DNA from: Oscillatoriales cyanobacterium
GTDB lineage: Bacteria; Cyanobacteriota; Cyanobacteriia; Cyanobacteriales; Laspinemataceae
DNA length: 64,000 bases
Assembly (NCBI GenBank): GCA_011390955.1
Contig: JAABRM010000007.1
Coordinates: 121,458-185,457 of the forward strand
Direction: 5' to 3'
A program made the translations under genes and the position numbers. The notes under the pieces are model-generated. The model was given only the letters and a program-made list of their open reading frames with translations, was not told the origin of the DNA and searched no databases. Each line of letters begins with the position of its first letter. Within the stretch, counting starts at the first letter, position 1. This document shows, piece after piece, positions 26,209-35,077 of the stretch.

Positions 26209-28808
26209 TTCATTTCACTCTCGCGTAGTTCCTGCAATATCTTATACATATCCTGGGCAAACTTTTGGGGATTCCACAATGGAGATAAATATTCTGGAGT
26301 TTGCGCTTTTTTCAACTGTTCCCGGATGCCATTTCTTAAACTGGCATCTAGGCCAAATTTTATCCCCCATGCTACATACTCTTGCCAACTGGCCGCCAAG
26401 CCTTCGGAAATGCCCAAAGTTTTCAAGCATGAATACCCCATTCTTGCCAAAAATTGCTCCCCAAAGCGTGTCACTACGGGTAAGTGAAACCACAAAGCCT
26501 CTAGGTTATGCGTTCCCCCATTATAAGGATAAGAATCTAAGCAAATATCCGCAATTTGGTAGACAGTCCGATGGGCTTCTTCTGTCCGAGTTCGGGGCAA
26601 AAATTTCAACCGATTAAAACTAACATTTTCGACGGCACAAGCAGCTTGATAAACTGACTGAATGACCTGGATATCGCCAATTCCTTTATACAGTAAAATA
26701 CTGTGAGGAACTTGTTTGATAATCTTGATTTGGTTTAAGGCCAACTCTGGATTAAGTTTAGTGGCTGGTGCCACGCATAGATACACCACCTGATTTGAAT
26801 CAATTCCTATTTCTTGCCTTTTTGATTCACGATCCAATGGTTCGCTGACAAAGCCACTTACTGCCACAAAAGAGTCAGGCATTCTTAACAGTTGTTCCCG
26901 ATAATATTGTTCGACTCCAGCAGGGTGGCAATGCCGATCGCTCAAAAAGTAGTTTTTCTCGGAAATAAAGGGGGCATCAAATCCTAACCAGGATATACAT
27001 ACGGGCGCCGGTTGACAATAAAGAATTTCGGCGTGACGGGGAATTGTCAGGGAATCTAAATCGATTAAAATGTCTAATTCATCTTCCTCTATTTGTTTGA
27101 TTATTTGTCTCCATTGGGTTTCTGTGTTTAATTGAGATGGTTGATAAAATTTAGCCGAAATTTGTTGAAATTTATCAGTCATGTCATCCTGATTAATTTC
27201 GGCAGTTTGATATAAGTAAATATGGGGAGTGATTTGGGATAATTCGGTAATAATGTCAGCGCTACACCAGCCTACTGAATGTCTCCGGAAATGGGCAGAA
27301 ATGAAGCCAATTCTTAGGAGTTTTGTACTTTTTGCTAAATCTAGGGAGGATGCGGTAATTACCCCTAAATTTAGCAATTTTGAATGAGAGATTTTATCCT
27401 GGTTAACCGGACACGGCATTGCCGTTTCCCTACTTTTATGATATTCTAGATATTGCTTAGATAAATACTCAGAAAAACGCTCGCCAATTAATTGAGAAAT
27501 TTGAGAATTACCGGCTAAATCATCTCGTAACCGATTTCGACAAAATAACAGTGAAGAATAGAGCAGATCGATGATTTCTGATAGCCAAGGATGCCACTGT
27601 TCTGGCGATAATTGTGGTTCAATTTCTTGTAATAATTTGGTAGCAATATCAGCATTTCCTGACTTGAGATAAGCGATCGCCCCTGCGGTAGCCGCCACAA
27701 CTTTGGCGGGTTCATTTTGGCCTAACTCACGGCAAAATGCATAATATCGATCCGCTGCTTGTCGAACCGAGGATAAATCCCAGTTGCTGGGTTGAAAGGT
27801 GCGGATCAATTCAAATAAACCGCGATGGGTTTCTATCAGTCTGGGCTTTAATTCCAGCGATCGCAGAAAATAATTTACGGCGGATTGAAAGCGATCGCTT
27901 GCTAACAAAAGATCCTCCGATGTTGCCGCCAGTCGTCCGGTGGCTAGTCCCAAGTTGCAATGTAACTCCGCCAAGTCTGGCTGAATTTCTAAGGCTTGGT
28001 TAAATGCCGCGATCGCCCCCTCCACTTGACCATCGTATAATCGCGCTGTCCCCAAATTAGAATAGAGTTTGGCCAACTCATCGGGCTGCTTTCGCTTCTC
28101 ATCCAGAGATATCAGCTTTTCATAACAATCAATGGCCGAACCATACCGCCCCAAACTCAACAGCACATTGCCTAACTTCCAATCCAGTTGTCCGGCACCA
28201 AAATTAGGATCGAGACTTAAAGCCTCCCGCCAGCAAGTCACCGCCTCCTCTAACAGACCTTGCTGCTGTCGCACATTCCCCAAATTGGCATAAATTCCCC
28301 CCAGCAGGGGGGAAGAGGGGGTGTAGGGTGTAGGGTGTAGGGTGTAGGGGAAGAGAGAATAATTGATAATTGATAATTGATAATTGATAATTGATAATTG
28401 TTCTCCTCTGCTCCTCTGCTCCCCTGCTCCTCTGCTCGTTGGCGGCTCCCCTGCTCGTTGGCGGATCCCCCGCACCTCTGCTCCCCTGCTCCCCTGCTCC
28501 CCTGCTCCCCCGCTCCCCCGCTCCCCGATCGCGATCGCCCTTTCATAAAATTCAACCGCTGACCCCAATTCCCCTTGCAAATAACAGATATTGCCAATAT
28601 TGGCATGAGCCGCAGCAAAATCTGGCTGAATTTCCACCGCGAGAACATAAGCCCGTTTCGCCTCATGGAGCTTTCCTAGGGCTTGTAGGGCATTGCCCAA
28701 ATCCTTATAAGCCTGGGCATCATCGGGTTTTAACTGGATCTGGCGCTGCAACTGAGCGATCGCCGCCAAAAACTTCTGTGGCTGTAAATTATTATGGTTA
28801 TTTAGCAT
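26205..28808 (-). CDS. TPR-GT41 (SPINDLY-type) glycosyltransferase with an in-frame repeat insertion
   Basis: An 867-residue protein. TPR units occupy about 15-95 and 175-330 (AYKDLGNALQALGKLHEAKR; IYANLGNVRQQQGLLEEAVT; LYSNLGTARLYDGQVEGAIA). The GT41 catalytic region runs from about 497 to 860 (LLRIGFISAHFRRHSVGWCS; PAPVCISWLGFDAPF; LDSYPYNGGTHNLEALWFHL). Between TPR 2 and 3 an insertion of about 75 residues (near 96-170) is the translation of intergenic repeats: GERGSGGAGEQGSRG, EQLSIINYQLSIINY and LHPTPYTPSSPLLGG. A second small insertion, AMPCPVNQ, derives from the palindrome at 27408-27432. The frame survives both. GT41 proteins glycosylate cytoplasmic or exported proteins, but the target here is unknown. 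Confidence 0.85.
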   Translation of the reverse strand: MLNNHNNLQPQKFLAAIAQLQRQIQLKPDDAQAYKDLGNALQALGKLHEAKRAYVLAVEIQPDFAAAHANIGNICYLQGELGSAVEFYERAIAIGERGSGGAGEQGSRGAEVRGIRQRAGEPPTSRGAGEQRSRGEQLSIINYQLSIINYSLFPYTLHPTPYTPSSPLLGGIYANLGNVRQQQGLLEEAVTCWREALSLDPNFGAGQLDWKLGNVLLSLGRYGSAIDCYEKLISLDEKRKQPDELAKLYSNLGTARLYDGQVEGAIAAFNQALEIQPDLAELHCNLGLATGRLAATSEDLLLASDRFQSAVNYFLRSLELKPRLIETHRGLFELIRTFQPSNWDLSSVRQAADRYYAFCRELGQNEPAKVVAATAGAIAYLKSGNADIATKLLQEIEPQLSPEQWHPWLSEIIDLLYSSLLFCRNRLRDDLAGNSQISQLIGERFSEYLSKQYLEYHKSRETAMPCPVNQDKISHSKLLNLGVITASSLDLAKSTKLLRIGFISAHFRRHSVGWCSADIITELSQITPHIYLYQTAEINQDDMTDKFQQISAKFYQPSQLNTETQWRQIIKQIEEDELDILIDLDSLTIPRHAEILYCQPAPVCISWLGFDAPFISEKNYFLSDRHCHPAGVEQYYREQLLRMPDSFVAVSGFVSEPLDRESKRQEIGIDSNQVVYLCVAPATKLNPELALNQIKIIKQVPHSILLYKGIGDIQVIQSVYQAACAVENVSFNRLKFLPRTRTEEAHRTVYQIADICLDSYPYNGGTHNLEALWFHLPVVTRFGEQFLARMGYSCLKTLGISEGLAASWQEYVAWGIKFGLDASLRNGIREQLKKAQTPEYLSPLWNPQKFAQDMYKILQELRESEMK
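28300..28530. repeat. intragenic low-complexity repeat block
   Basis: Within the GT41 gene lie GTAGGGTGTAGG repeats (28320-28350), TTGATAATTGA repeats (28361-28401), and CCCCTGCTCC-type repeats (28405-28525). The same three repeat types fill spacers elsewhere at 25793, 34512 and 47570. The block keeps the reading frame open. Confidence 0.85.
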
Positions 28809-28919
28809 TTAAAAATAGTTGGTTGTTGGTTGTTGGTTGTTGGTTGTTGGTTGTTGGTTGTTGTTGGTTGTTGGTTGTTGGTTGTTGTTGGTTGTTGGTT
28901 GTTGGTTGTTGGTTGTTTC
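28809..28919. repeat. GTTGGTTGTT short tandem repeat
   Basis: About 100 bases of GTTGGTTGTT heptamer/decamer units directly upstream of the GT41 start codon, so the gene's promoter and leader must lie within or beyond the array. Confidence 0.85.
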
Positions 28920-29175
28920 CTCGTTCCCACGCTCCGCGTGGGAATGCTCTTCTTGAGGCTCTGCCTCCTGATTTTTATTCCTCGTTCCCACGCTCCGCGT
29001 GGGAATGCTCTTCTTGAGGCTCTGCCTCCTGATTTTGTTGGTTGTTTATTCCTCGTTCCCATGCTCCGCGTGGGAATGCTCTTCTTGAGGCTCTGCCTCC
29101 TGATTTTGTTGGTTGTTTATTCCTCGTTCCCATGCTCCGCGTGGGAATGCTCTTCTTGAGGCTCTGCCTCCTGAT
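28920..29175. repeat. 62- to 72-bp repeat family, four copies
   Basis: The unit TCGTTCCCACGCTCCGCGTG plus GGAATGCTCTTCTTGAGGCT and CTGCCTCCTGATTT occurs from about 28920, 28982, 29053 and 29125, spaced 62-72 bases, and again at 29702. Each contains a hairpin (TTCCCACGC and GCGTGGGAA). Some copies are joined by GTTGGTTGTTTATTCC. Confidence 0.85.
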
Positions 29176-29645
29176 TTCCTCGTTCCCACGCGGAGCGAGG
29201 GAACGAGGGATGCTAACTATCTGTTGCCCATCAGTACGAGAGGCAGAGCCTCTGGTTGGGCATTCCCACGCGGAGCGAGGGAACGAGGGATGCTAACTAT
29301 CTGTTGCCCATCAGTACGAGAGGCAGAGCCTCTGGTTGGGCATTCCCACGCGGAGCGTGGGAACGAGAGTTGCTAACTATCTGTTGCCCATCAGTACGAG
29401 AGGCAGAGCCTCTGGTTGGGCATTCCCACGCGGAGCGTGGGAACGAGGGATGCTAACTATCTGTTGCCCATCAGTACGAGAGGCAGAGCCTCTGGTTGGG
29501 CATTCCCACGCGGAGCGAGGGAACGAGGGATGCTAACTATCTGTTGCCCATCAGTACGAGAGGCAGAGCCTCTGGTTGGGCATTCCCACGCGGAGCGAGG
29601 GAACGAGAGTTGCTAACTATCTGTTGCCCATCAGTACGAGAGGCA
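29176..29645. repeat. 80-bp tandem repeat, about 5.5 copies
   Basis: Units start at 29261, 29341, 29421, 29501 and 29581, exactly 80 bases apart, with a truncated first copy from about 29180. Each holds TTCCCACGCGGAGCG, GCTAACTATCTGTTGCCCAT and GAGGCAGAGCCTCTGGTTGG. Copies differ only at an AGCGAGG/AGCGTGG switch and at GGGATG/GAGTTG. The 80-base unit shares its hairpin with the previous repeat family but in reverse orientation. Frames of 66 codons through it are repeat artefacts. Confidence 0.93.
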
Positions 29646-30345
29646 CCGCTCCTCCGCTCCTCTGCCCGATGGCGGCTCCCCTGCCCGATGGCGGCTCCCC
29701 TCCTCGTTCCCATGCTCCGCGTGGGAATGCTCTTCTTGAGGCTCTGCCTCCTGATTTCCCTATTCACTATTCCCTACACGACGGCGGCTTCCCCCTACAC
29801 CCTACACCCTACACCCTACACCCTCTCTTACTCCTCATTCCCACGCGGAGCGAGGGAACGAGGGATCCGCATGGGAACGAGGGAACGAGGAACAACTCAG
29901 TTAACTAAATGTAAAATTTTTTATGCTAATCTCTAGCTATGAGTCAATAAATTAGTTAAGATTGACAAAGCAGCGCAACTACTAGGGACAGAGGATCGTA
30001 GATTCTATCGATTGTCATAGGTTCCTAAGATCGGAACTTTATCCAGATCCACTATGTCAGACAGTGGATAAAGAAAAAAATAAAGGTGGGCATTTGCCAA
30101 CTCAGTCCCAGATCGGCTATAAATCATCTCTAAATCATCTCTTAAAATAAGGAACGATTTAATGGGTGTAGTAGCCAAAACTGGCCGATCGCCTATAAAA
30201 TCAAAGCGTATTGTCAAATCTTTGCCAAAGAGGAGGCAATATTGCCAGCGGAGATGCTAAATTAACATTCAAGGTTTTCTACCAGGTCTGCCTCGGCAGC
30301 ACAAACCAGGAAAACACGAACACGGATGAGGAGTGAAATACGTTC
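29646..30345. other. repeat-rich and unique spacer upstream of the RTX gene
   Basis: 29646-29890 contains more fragments of the two repeat families plus CTACACCCTACACC repeats. From 29940 to 30345 the DNA is unique and AT-rich and should hold the RTX promoter. An inverted pair near 30050-30075 (CACTATGTCAGACAGTGGATAAAG) and a purine-rich GATGAGGAGTG ribosome site at about 30325-30335 are visible. A 70-codon minus frame at 30005-30217 is not believed. Confidence 0.5.
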
Positions 30346-32487
30346 ATGGTTCAAATACTTAGTCAATTTAACGATACTCTGACCCTGGGGTCCGATACGA
30401 TTCCAGGCGTAGATACAGTATTAGGTTTAGACGGCAGTGACACTCTCACTACATCGACCCTCGGCGGCAGCGTCCTCTACGGAAATAGAGACAGCGACTC
30501 TCTAACCTCACAGGCTGCGGGAAATATTCTTTATGGCGGTCAAGAAAACGATCGCTTGCTCAGTTTAGCCGGCGGTAGCGTATTCTTTGGGGACTTAGGC
30601 GACGATCTCTTTCGAGCCTTCGGTGGCACAGGCAAAGATACGGTCTATGGTGGCACCAGTAACGGAGACCTCAACGATGGCGATGATATCTTCGACTTTG
30701 GTAATGCTGGCGGTGGTGGCAACCTAGGCTATGGCAACGCTGGGAATGACTTCCTGAGTGGATCTGGATTCGGCAGCGACACTCTCTGGGGTGGTAAAGG
30801 CGACGACACCATCCAGGTCGTGGAAATCTCTGCCTCTGGAACTGGTGGTTCTAGCACCGGGTTTGTGCCAGAAAGTATCCAAGGCGCAAGCTTCACGCCC
30901 AGTCCTTCCCTCAACACTACGAACACAGTGGGTTCCACTGGTGGTGTCGGTGTTGTAGAGACACTTGGGGGAGCGGCACCCAATAACCCTGGTAGAAACT
31001 ATCTCTCCGGCGACCTCGGTAAGGACTTGGTAATCGGTCTGGGCGATCGCGACACCCTCCTTGGTGGTGAAGATACTGACACCCTGATGCTGTTAGGTAG
31101 TATCGCGAATTCTCCTAATAACAACATCTCCTTGCAGGGTGGTAGTCTGAATGGTGTACCGCAAAATGCCTACCTCGATGGCGGCAATGGCAACGACAGC
31201 TTAATTGCCTTCGGTGGCTTACGCGGCAGAAATACCCTGCTGGGCGGTGCAGGCGTTGACACCATCCGCAACTATGGCGTCCAGAGTTATATTGACGGCG
31301 GCGCTGGCAACGACATCTTATTGATGGATGATAGTCTTTTCGGTGGGAATCAACATGGTCGCAGCACCCTCCTGGGTGGTGAAGGCAATGACTCCATTAA
31401 CGTCGCCGGATCTGGTGGCACCAACCTGCTCTACGGTGATGCCGGCAATGACACCTTGGTCGGTACTACTACCCCCGCTAATAACCCTGACGGTAGCCCT
31501 GGCTTTGGCGATACCTTATATGGCGACAGTAGCGATATTGATGGAGCACCGGGTAATGACTTCTTGACTGCTGGGGCCCGCAGCTTGATGTTTGGTCAAA
31601 AAGGCAATGACACCTTAGAGGGTACTGGAGCAAATGCCAGCCTCTATGGTGGTCAAGGAGACGATAGCTTATTAGCGACTGGTACCAATTCCTACCTGTC
31701 TGGAGATGATGGCAATGACACCTTGGTAACAACTGCAGAGGGAGCCGACGCAGGCGGAGCCAGTACCTTACAGGGTGGTCTGGGTAATGACTCTATCTAC
31801 GGCGTTGGTGGTGCTTTCAACATCCTGGAGGGTCAGGACGGAAACGATCTTATCCAAGCTGGTGTTCTCGGAAATGGTGGTGGCGTCGGCGCTGGCGGAA
31901 ACAACACCTTGTCAGGTGGTGTAGGAAATGACACTCTCGTGGCTGGCGCCGCGACCGATATTCTGATCGGTGGTGCTGGCGATGACTGGTTAATCGGCTC
32001 GACTGGCGATGACACCCTGGGTGGTGAAGCCAATCGTGACGGTTCTGACACCCTATATGGTGGTCAAGGCGCTGATCTTCTGATTGGTCGTGCTGGTTTC
32101 GATGGTTTCTACTACACTGACAACGACGAAATTGGCGATACCATCACTGCCTTTGAGACGGGCGTCGATAAGATTTACCTGAAATCTACTGCATTTGGTA
32201 ACACTGTGGCGGGCGATCTTGCGGGGGGTGCGGGTCAAACGTTGCGTAATACCGAATTCTTCTCGGTTCCTGCCAACCAAGACTACAACAGTACCACTAT
32301 CAACGGCTCCTTCTCCGGTGGTACGAGTGCACCAGCCATTGTCTTTGACTCCAATGGTTCCGGTGGTGGTACTCTCTACTGGGATTGGGATGGTGGTGCT
32401 CCATCTTCTAATGGTTCAACTAACCTGTCTGTCATCGCGACCATTGGAAGCGGTTCTGTCAGAGCCAACGACATCGTAATCTTCTAA
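30346..32487 (+). CDS. RTX calcium-binding surface protein, oscillin-like
   Basis: A 713-residue acidic, glycine/aspartate-rich protein made of RTX nonapeptides (GGxGxDxLx), for example GGKGDDTIQ, GGEGNDSIN, GGQGDDSLL and GGAGDDWLIG, almost from end to end. There is no Sec signal, and the C-terminus (DFGxD-like FDGFYYTDNDEIGDTIT and a final ANDIVIF) is that of type I secreted proteins. The repeats bind Ca and fold after export. Size, composition and organism fit oscillin-like surface glycoproteins that coat gliding filaments, but that is an analogy. GAGGAG precedes the ATG by about 11 bases and a strong terminator follows. No type I transporter genes are in the window. Confidence 0.85.
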   Translation: MVQILSQFNDTLTLGSDTIPGVDTVLGLDGSDTLTTSTLGGSVLYGNRDSDSLTSQAAGNILYGGQENDRLLSLAGGSVFFGDLGDDLFRAFGGTGKDTVYGGTSNGDLNDGDDIFDFGNAGGGGNLGYGNAGNDFLSGSGFGSDTLWGGKGDDTIQVVEISASGTGGSSTGFVPESIQGASFTPSPSLNTTNTVGSTGGVGVVETLGGAAPNNPGRNYLSGDLGKDLVIGLGDRDTLLGGEDTDTLMLLGSIANSPNNNISLQGGSLNGVPQNAYLDGGNGNDSLIAFGGLRGRNTLLGGAGVDTIRNYGVQSYIDGGAGNDILLMDDSLFGGNQHGRSTLLGGEGNDSINVAGSGGTNLLYGDAGNDTLVGTTTPANNPDGSPGFGDTLYGDSSDIDGAPGNDFLTAGARSLMFGQKGNDTLEGTGANASLYGGQGDDSLLATGTNSYLSGDDGNDTLVTTAEGADAGGASTLQGGLGNDSIYGVGGAFNILEGQDGNDLIQAGVLGNGGGVGAGGNNTLSGGVGNDTLVAGAATDILIGGAGDDWLIGSTGDDTLGGEANRDGSDTLYGGQGADLLIGRAGFDGFYYTDNDEIGDTITAFETGVDKIYLKSTAFGNTVAGDLAGGAGQTLRNTEFFSVPANQDYNSTTINGSFSGGTSAPAIVFDSNGSGGGTLYWDWDGGAPSSNGSTNLSVIATIGSGSVRANDIVIF

Positions 32488-32592
32488 TTCTCCGACCCAG
32501 TAACATGGGCAGGGATGGGTGGAAAACAGCGATGGTTTTAACACCCATCACGACATAAAGCTAAGTCCCTGGTAGGGGACTGCTAAATCCAG

Positions 32593-32632
32593 AAAAATCC
32601 CCGGCTTTTCCCAAAAGCCGGGGATTTTTTTT
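32593..32632 (+). terminator. intrinsic terminator of the RTX gene
   Basis: A perfect 17-bp stem, AAAAATCCCCGGCTTTT with its complement, around a 3-base loop, followed by eight T. It is one of the strongest intrinsic terminators in the window, consistent with high expression of the RTX gene. Confidence 0.92.
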
Positions 32633-32865
32633 CCTCGTTCTTTTTGTAGGGTGGGCTGTCAATTACAGCGGTTTTCTGCCCTTGTAAACCACACCCGTCC
32701 GCCATCATTAAAATGATGGCGGCCTCATAGCGCAAGCCTGCCCCCGTGGAGACCGCCATCGTCGGTTAAAACCGACTAATCATGGTTGGTAGGGGTCAAC
32801 GGCTGTTGACCCGCACAGAATTTTAGTCGAATGCTTCTTGTAGGGTGGGCAAAATTTTGCCCACC
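32633..32865. other. palindrome-rich spacer
   Basis: Contains CCGCCATCATTAAAATGATGGCGG (32700-32723), a GGGGTCAACGGCTGTTGACCC relative of the repeat R palindrome (32792-32812), and a copy of the 30-bp GTAGGGTGGGCAAAA palindrome at 32840-32869. I see no gene. Confidence 0.6.
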
Positions 32866-33198
32866 CTACGACTCTTTTACTGAATTGAGTAATTGGATTA
32901 ATGGCGGCAAATCGTGCTGTACTACATCCCAAACCGTCTCAACATCTACCCGATTATAATCGTGAACAATAATATCGCGCATTCCAGCAATTTCTCGCCA
33001 AGAAACCTCTGGATGATTTTGCCTGAACTCAGCCGATAATCGTTTCGTTGCTTCGCCAATAATTAGAATCCGCCGGAGCACAGCATCCTGCTTTTCCTCA
33101 TTGTGCAAAAACTCGTCAAAACTAACATTCTCTGTATAAGCAAAAATCTTGGATATCGCCTCGATGATATCCAGAATTGCTTCTTTATCTCGCGGCAT
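32866..33198 (-). CDS. HepT-like ribonuclease toxin (DUF86), pair 2
   Basis: A 110-residue HEPN toxin with the active-site pattern [12 protein letters not shown] (R-x4-H-D-Y) and the family blocks [20 protein letters not shown] and [12 protein letters not shown]. It overlaps the partner nucleotidyltransferase by 14 bases. Its length is normal and it lacks the odd tail of pair 1. A palindromic repeat abuts its stop codon. It clearly differs in sequence from the pair at 7431-8151, so it is not a recent copy. Confidence 0.9.
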   Translation of the reverse strand: MPRDKEAILDIIEAISKIFAYTENVSFDEFLHNEEKQDAVLRRILIIGEATKRLSAEFRQNHPEVSWREIAGMRDIIVHDYNRVDVETVWDVVQHDLPPLIQLLNSVKES

Positions 33199-33547
33199 AA
33201 ATTACCCTCGCAGAACTTAATATATGCTGACGGCGGATGTAATTCGGGTCATCCAGGAGAGCCGTTTTACTCACCAAATCAACCTCGCGGCGAAATAAAT
33301 CTTGCAACTCATATTTCATCCTCACTTGTAAAATTAGATTCTTGCGAGAGTGTTTGCTGTATGTAAACAAGACATCAATATCACTCTTGTCTTCTCCATT
33401 CACCCGAAAATCATCGCGTAAAATCGAGCCAAATATCGCCAATTCAACAAGCTGCCATTTTTCACAAAAGGCAACAATTTTCTCTGGCGTCGCGTTGAGG
33501 CGTTGGTAAATGTTATTCAGCGGTAGCACGGACTCTACAATATTCAT
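33185..33547 (-). CDS. MntA-like nucleotidyltransferase antitoxin, pair 2
   Basis: A 120-residue minimal nucleotidyltransferase. The active site is GSILRDDF, followed by [13 protein letters not shown] with the D-x-D pair. The loop between them is longer than in pair 1. The C-terminal [20 protein letters not shown] matches other MntA proteins. It neutralises the HepT encoded downstream by AMP transfer. Confidence 0.9.
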   Translation of the reverse strand: MNIVESVLPLNNIYQRLNATPEKIVAFCEKWQLVELAIFGSILRDDFRVNGEDKSDIDVLFTYSKHSRKNLILQVRMKYELQDLFRREVDLVSKTALLDDPNYIRRQHILSSARVIYAAR

Positions 33548-33566
33548 TTGAAAGTATCACAAGTTA

Positions 33567-33640
33567 ACTATAAGGTGGGCATTGCCCACCCTACCAGATA
33601 TATAGCTGTAAGGTGGGCATTGCCCACCCTACCAGATATT
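33567..33640. repeat. two tandem AAGGTGGGCATTGCCCACC hairpin repeats
   Basis: The unit AAGGTGGGCATTGCCCACCC followed by TACCAGATAT occurs twice in a row between the MntA and glycosyltransferase-like genes. It is related to the GTAGGGTGGGCAAAA palindrome. Confidence 0.85.
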
Positions 33641-34499
33641 AAGATGGCAACCGAACTTGATTCCCAATTAAGGATAAAAACGCATTGCCGAAATGCTGAA
33701 TTTCCAGGAAACCCAATGGTTCAGCGGGTTTATAAATCCTAAAAGTTTTCATAATTCCCAAGGTGGCGGCACTTTCTAATGGGCCAATAAATCGACAATC
33801 TCGATCTAGAAAATAGGGTTGTTGTGCCCAATAAGCCATTTGTTTGGCATTTAGAAAATAACAGCCAGAATGGGGGTTGAGGGCGCGACGAAATAGCACC
33901 GGCTGCTCCATAATAAATCCCTTGAGTTCTGGTTTTTCTTGTACATTTTGAAATTGCTCTGTGGCTTGGGAAATGATGTCTCCATCTACATAAGCTTTAG
34001 TGATGGGGTTTAATGCGCCGATTTCATAGCGATTGGGTTGGAGCAGATTTTTTTCTCCTGCTTGTTTGGTAAACCAATTTAATTTGACAAAAAACCAAGG
34101 GTCACGCAAGACTAAATCATCTTCTAAATAACAATAATAGTCATAGTAACCGAGGCGATCGCGCAACAGGGCTTGACATTCAAATGCTAACATCATCGGT
34201 TCCGCATTAGTGGGATAATGATGATAGAAATTTTTGGGGATTGGCAGTTGGTCTAAAACATGGCAATTTTGGGTGGTACAAACGACAATATCAACATCAG
34301 ATGCTTGCGGTTGATTTACCGGCAAAGCCACACATTGAGCAATATCAATCAGACATTGAGATTGACTAAATACTCCGCGTAAATTGGTTAAACAATTGAT
34401 TAAAGCGGTAATCCGAGGTCGAGGGTCTTTAGAGAGAGAACCATGTTTTCCGCCGCCTTCCGAGTTGAAGTAATGAGCAATGGTAAAGAGAATTTTCAT
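33639..34499 (-). CDS. glycosyltransferase-like protein
   Basis: A 286-residue protein starting MKILFTIAHYFNSEGGGKHG. A likely nucleotide-sugar/metal site is YYCYLEDDLVLRDPWFF (EDD, DxD-like) near residue 128. Later blocks (GALNPITKAYVDGDIISQAT; NPHSGCYFLNAKQMAYWAQQ; FIGPLESAATLGIMKTFRIY) suggest a GT-A fold acting on sugars. I do not recognise a numbered GT family. No membrane segment is present. It stands upstream of further methyltransferase-glycosyltransferase genes on the same strand and so belongs by context to the glycan island. Confidence 0.65.
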   Translation of the reverse strand: MKILFTIAHYFNSEGGGKHGSLSKDPRPRITALINCLTNLRGVFSQSQCLIDIAQCVALPVNQPQASDVDIVVCTTQNCHVLDQLPIPKNFYHHYPTNAEPMMLAFECQALLRDRLGYYDYYCYLEDDLVLRDPWFFVKLNWFTKQAGEKNLLQPNRYEIGALNPITKAYVDGDIISQATEQFQNVQEKPELKGFIMEQPVLFRRALNPHSGCYFLNAKQMAYWAQQPYFLDRDCRFIGPLESAATLGIMKTFRIYKPAEPLGFLEIQHFGNAFLSLIGNQVRLPS

Positions 34500-34511
34500 A
34501 GAATTTTCATA

Positions 34512-34595
34512 AATAAGTGTTGGGAGCAGAGGAGCCCGCCATCGGCAGAGGAGCAGGGGGGCGGGGGGGCAGAGGAGCAGAGGGGCAGAGGGGCA
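34512..34595. repeat. GAGCAGAGGAGCAGGG purine-rich repeat
   Basis: Repeats of GGGGCAGAGGAGCAG in the spacer before the four-helix-bundle gene's 3' side. Its complement occurs at 35010-35055 and inside the GT41 gene at 28405-28525. Confidence 0.75.
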
Positions 34596-34598
34596 GTT

Positions 34599-34988
34599 TT
34601 AACGTCGCATTAGCCAGGGAGATGGATGATTAATCATTTTGACCAACATCGCTAAAATTTGATTATAAGTTCTATATAGTTCTCGGGCTACATGAAGGTC
34701 TAAATAGTTGGATTTAACAGCAAATTGAATCCACGTTTGGGTTTCAGCAGCTTCGGCTTCCGAGTCGTTGAGCTTGGCGACGAAAGCAGCTTCATAACGA
34801 CGCTTACGCCAAGCTTCCGCTAAATTAGCACAAACCGAGCGTGATGAACGACGGATTTGATCCGTCAAGGAATAGCGCTCTTCCACCGGGAATTTTTTAC
34901 TCAACTCAAAAATCTGCATTGCTGCATCAAATGCTAGTTGGTAAACTTCCAAATCTCCATGATTTTTAATCGGTTTTTTCTGATTCAT
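34599..34988 (-). CDS. four-helix-bundle (S23 / IVP-type) protein
   Basis: From ATG 34988 the protein is 129 residues with the S23/four-helix-bundle pattern: residues 8-25 (NHGDLEVYQLAFDAAMQIFE), YSLTDQIRRSSRSVCANLAE, and KLNDSEAEAAETQTWIQFAV. Such proteins are often encoded in intervening sequences of 23S rRNA or as free-standing genes near surface-sugar clusters. The molecular role is unknown. Codons upstream of 34988 (MRGSRGAGEQGSRGE) are translated repeat DNA and are excluded. It is followed by repeat DNA, not by an rRNA gene. Confidence 0.85.
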   Translation of the reverse strand: MNQKKPIKNHGDLEVYQLAFDAAMQIFELSKKFPVEERYSLTDQIRRSSRSVCANLAEAWRKRRYEAAFVAKLNDSEAEAAETQTWIQFAVKSNYLDLHVARELYRTYNQILAMLVKMINHPSPWLMRR

Positions 34989-35077
34989 CTTGCCGATATC
35001 TCCATACAATAACTCTCCCCTGCTCCCCTGCTCCCCCGCTCCTCTGCTCCCCCGCAATTCCGCACCGGAAGCATTTT

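Noticed and set aside
28920..29645. Possible CRISPR array
   Set aside because: The repeat units adjoin one another or are separated by other repeats. There are no unique spacers of constant length and no cas genes.
29256..29936. Overlapping 66- to 146-codon plus-strand frames through the 80-bp tandem repeat
   Set aside because: Each frame repeats the same peptide with the repeat period and lacks ribosome sites, so it is a by-product of an 80-base unit without stops in one frame.
30005..30217. 70-codon minus-strand frame upstream of the RTX gene
   Set aside because: No recognisable pattern, and it would lie in the promoter region of a strongly terminated gene.
34599..34988. 23S rRNA intervening-sequence context for the four-helix-bundle gene
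   Set aside because: No rRNA sequence flanks it. It is a free-standing gene.
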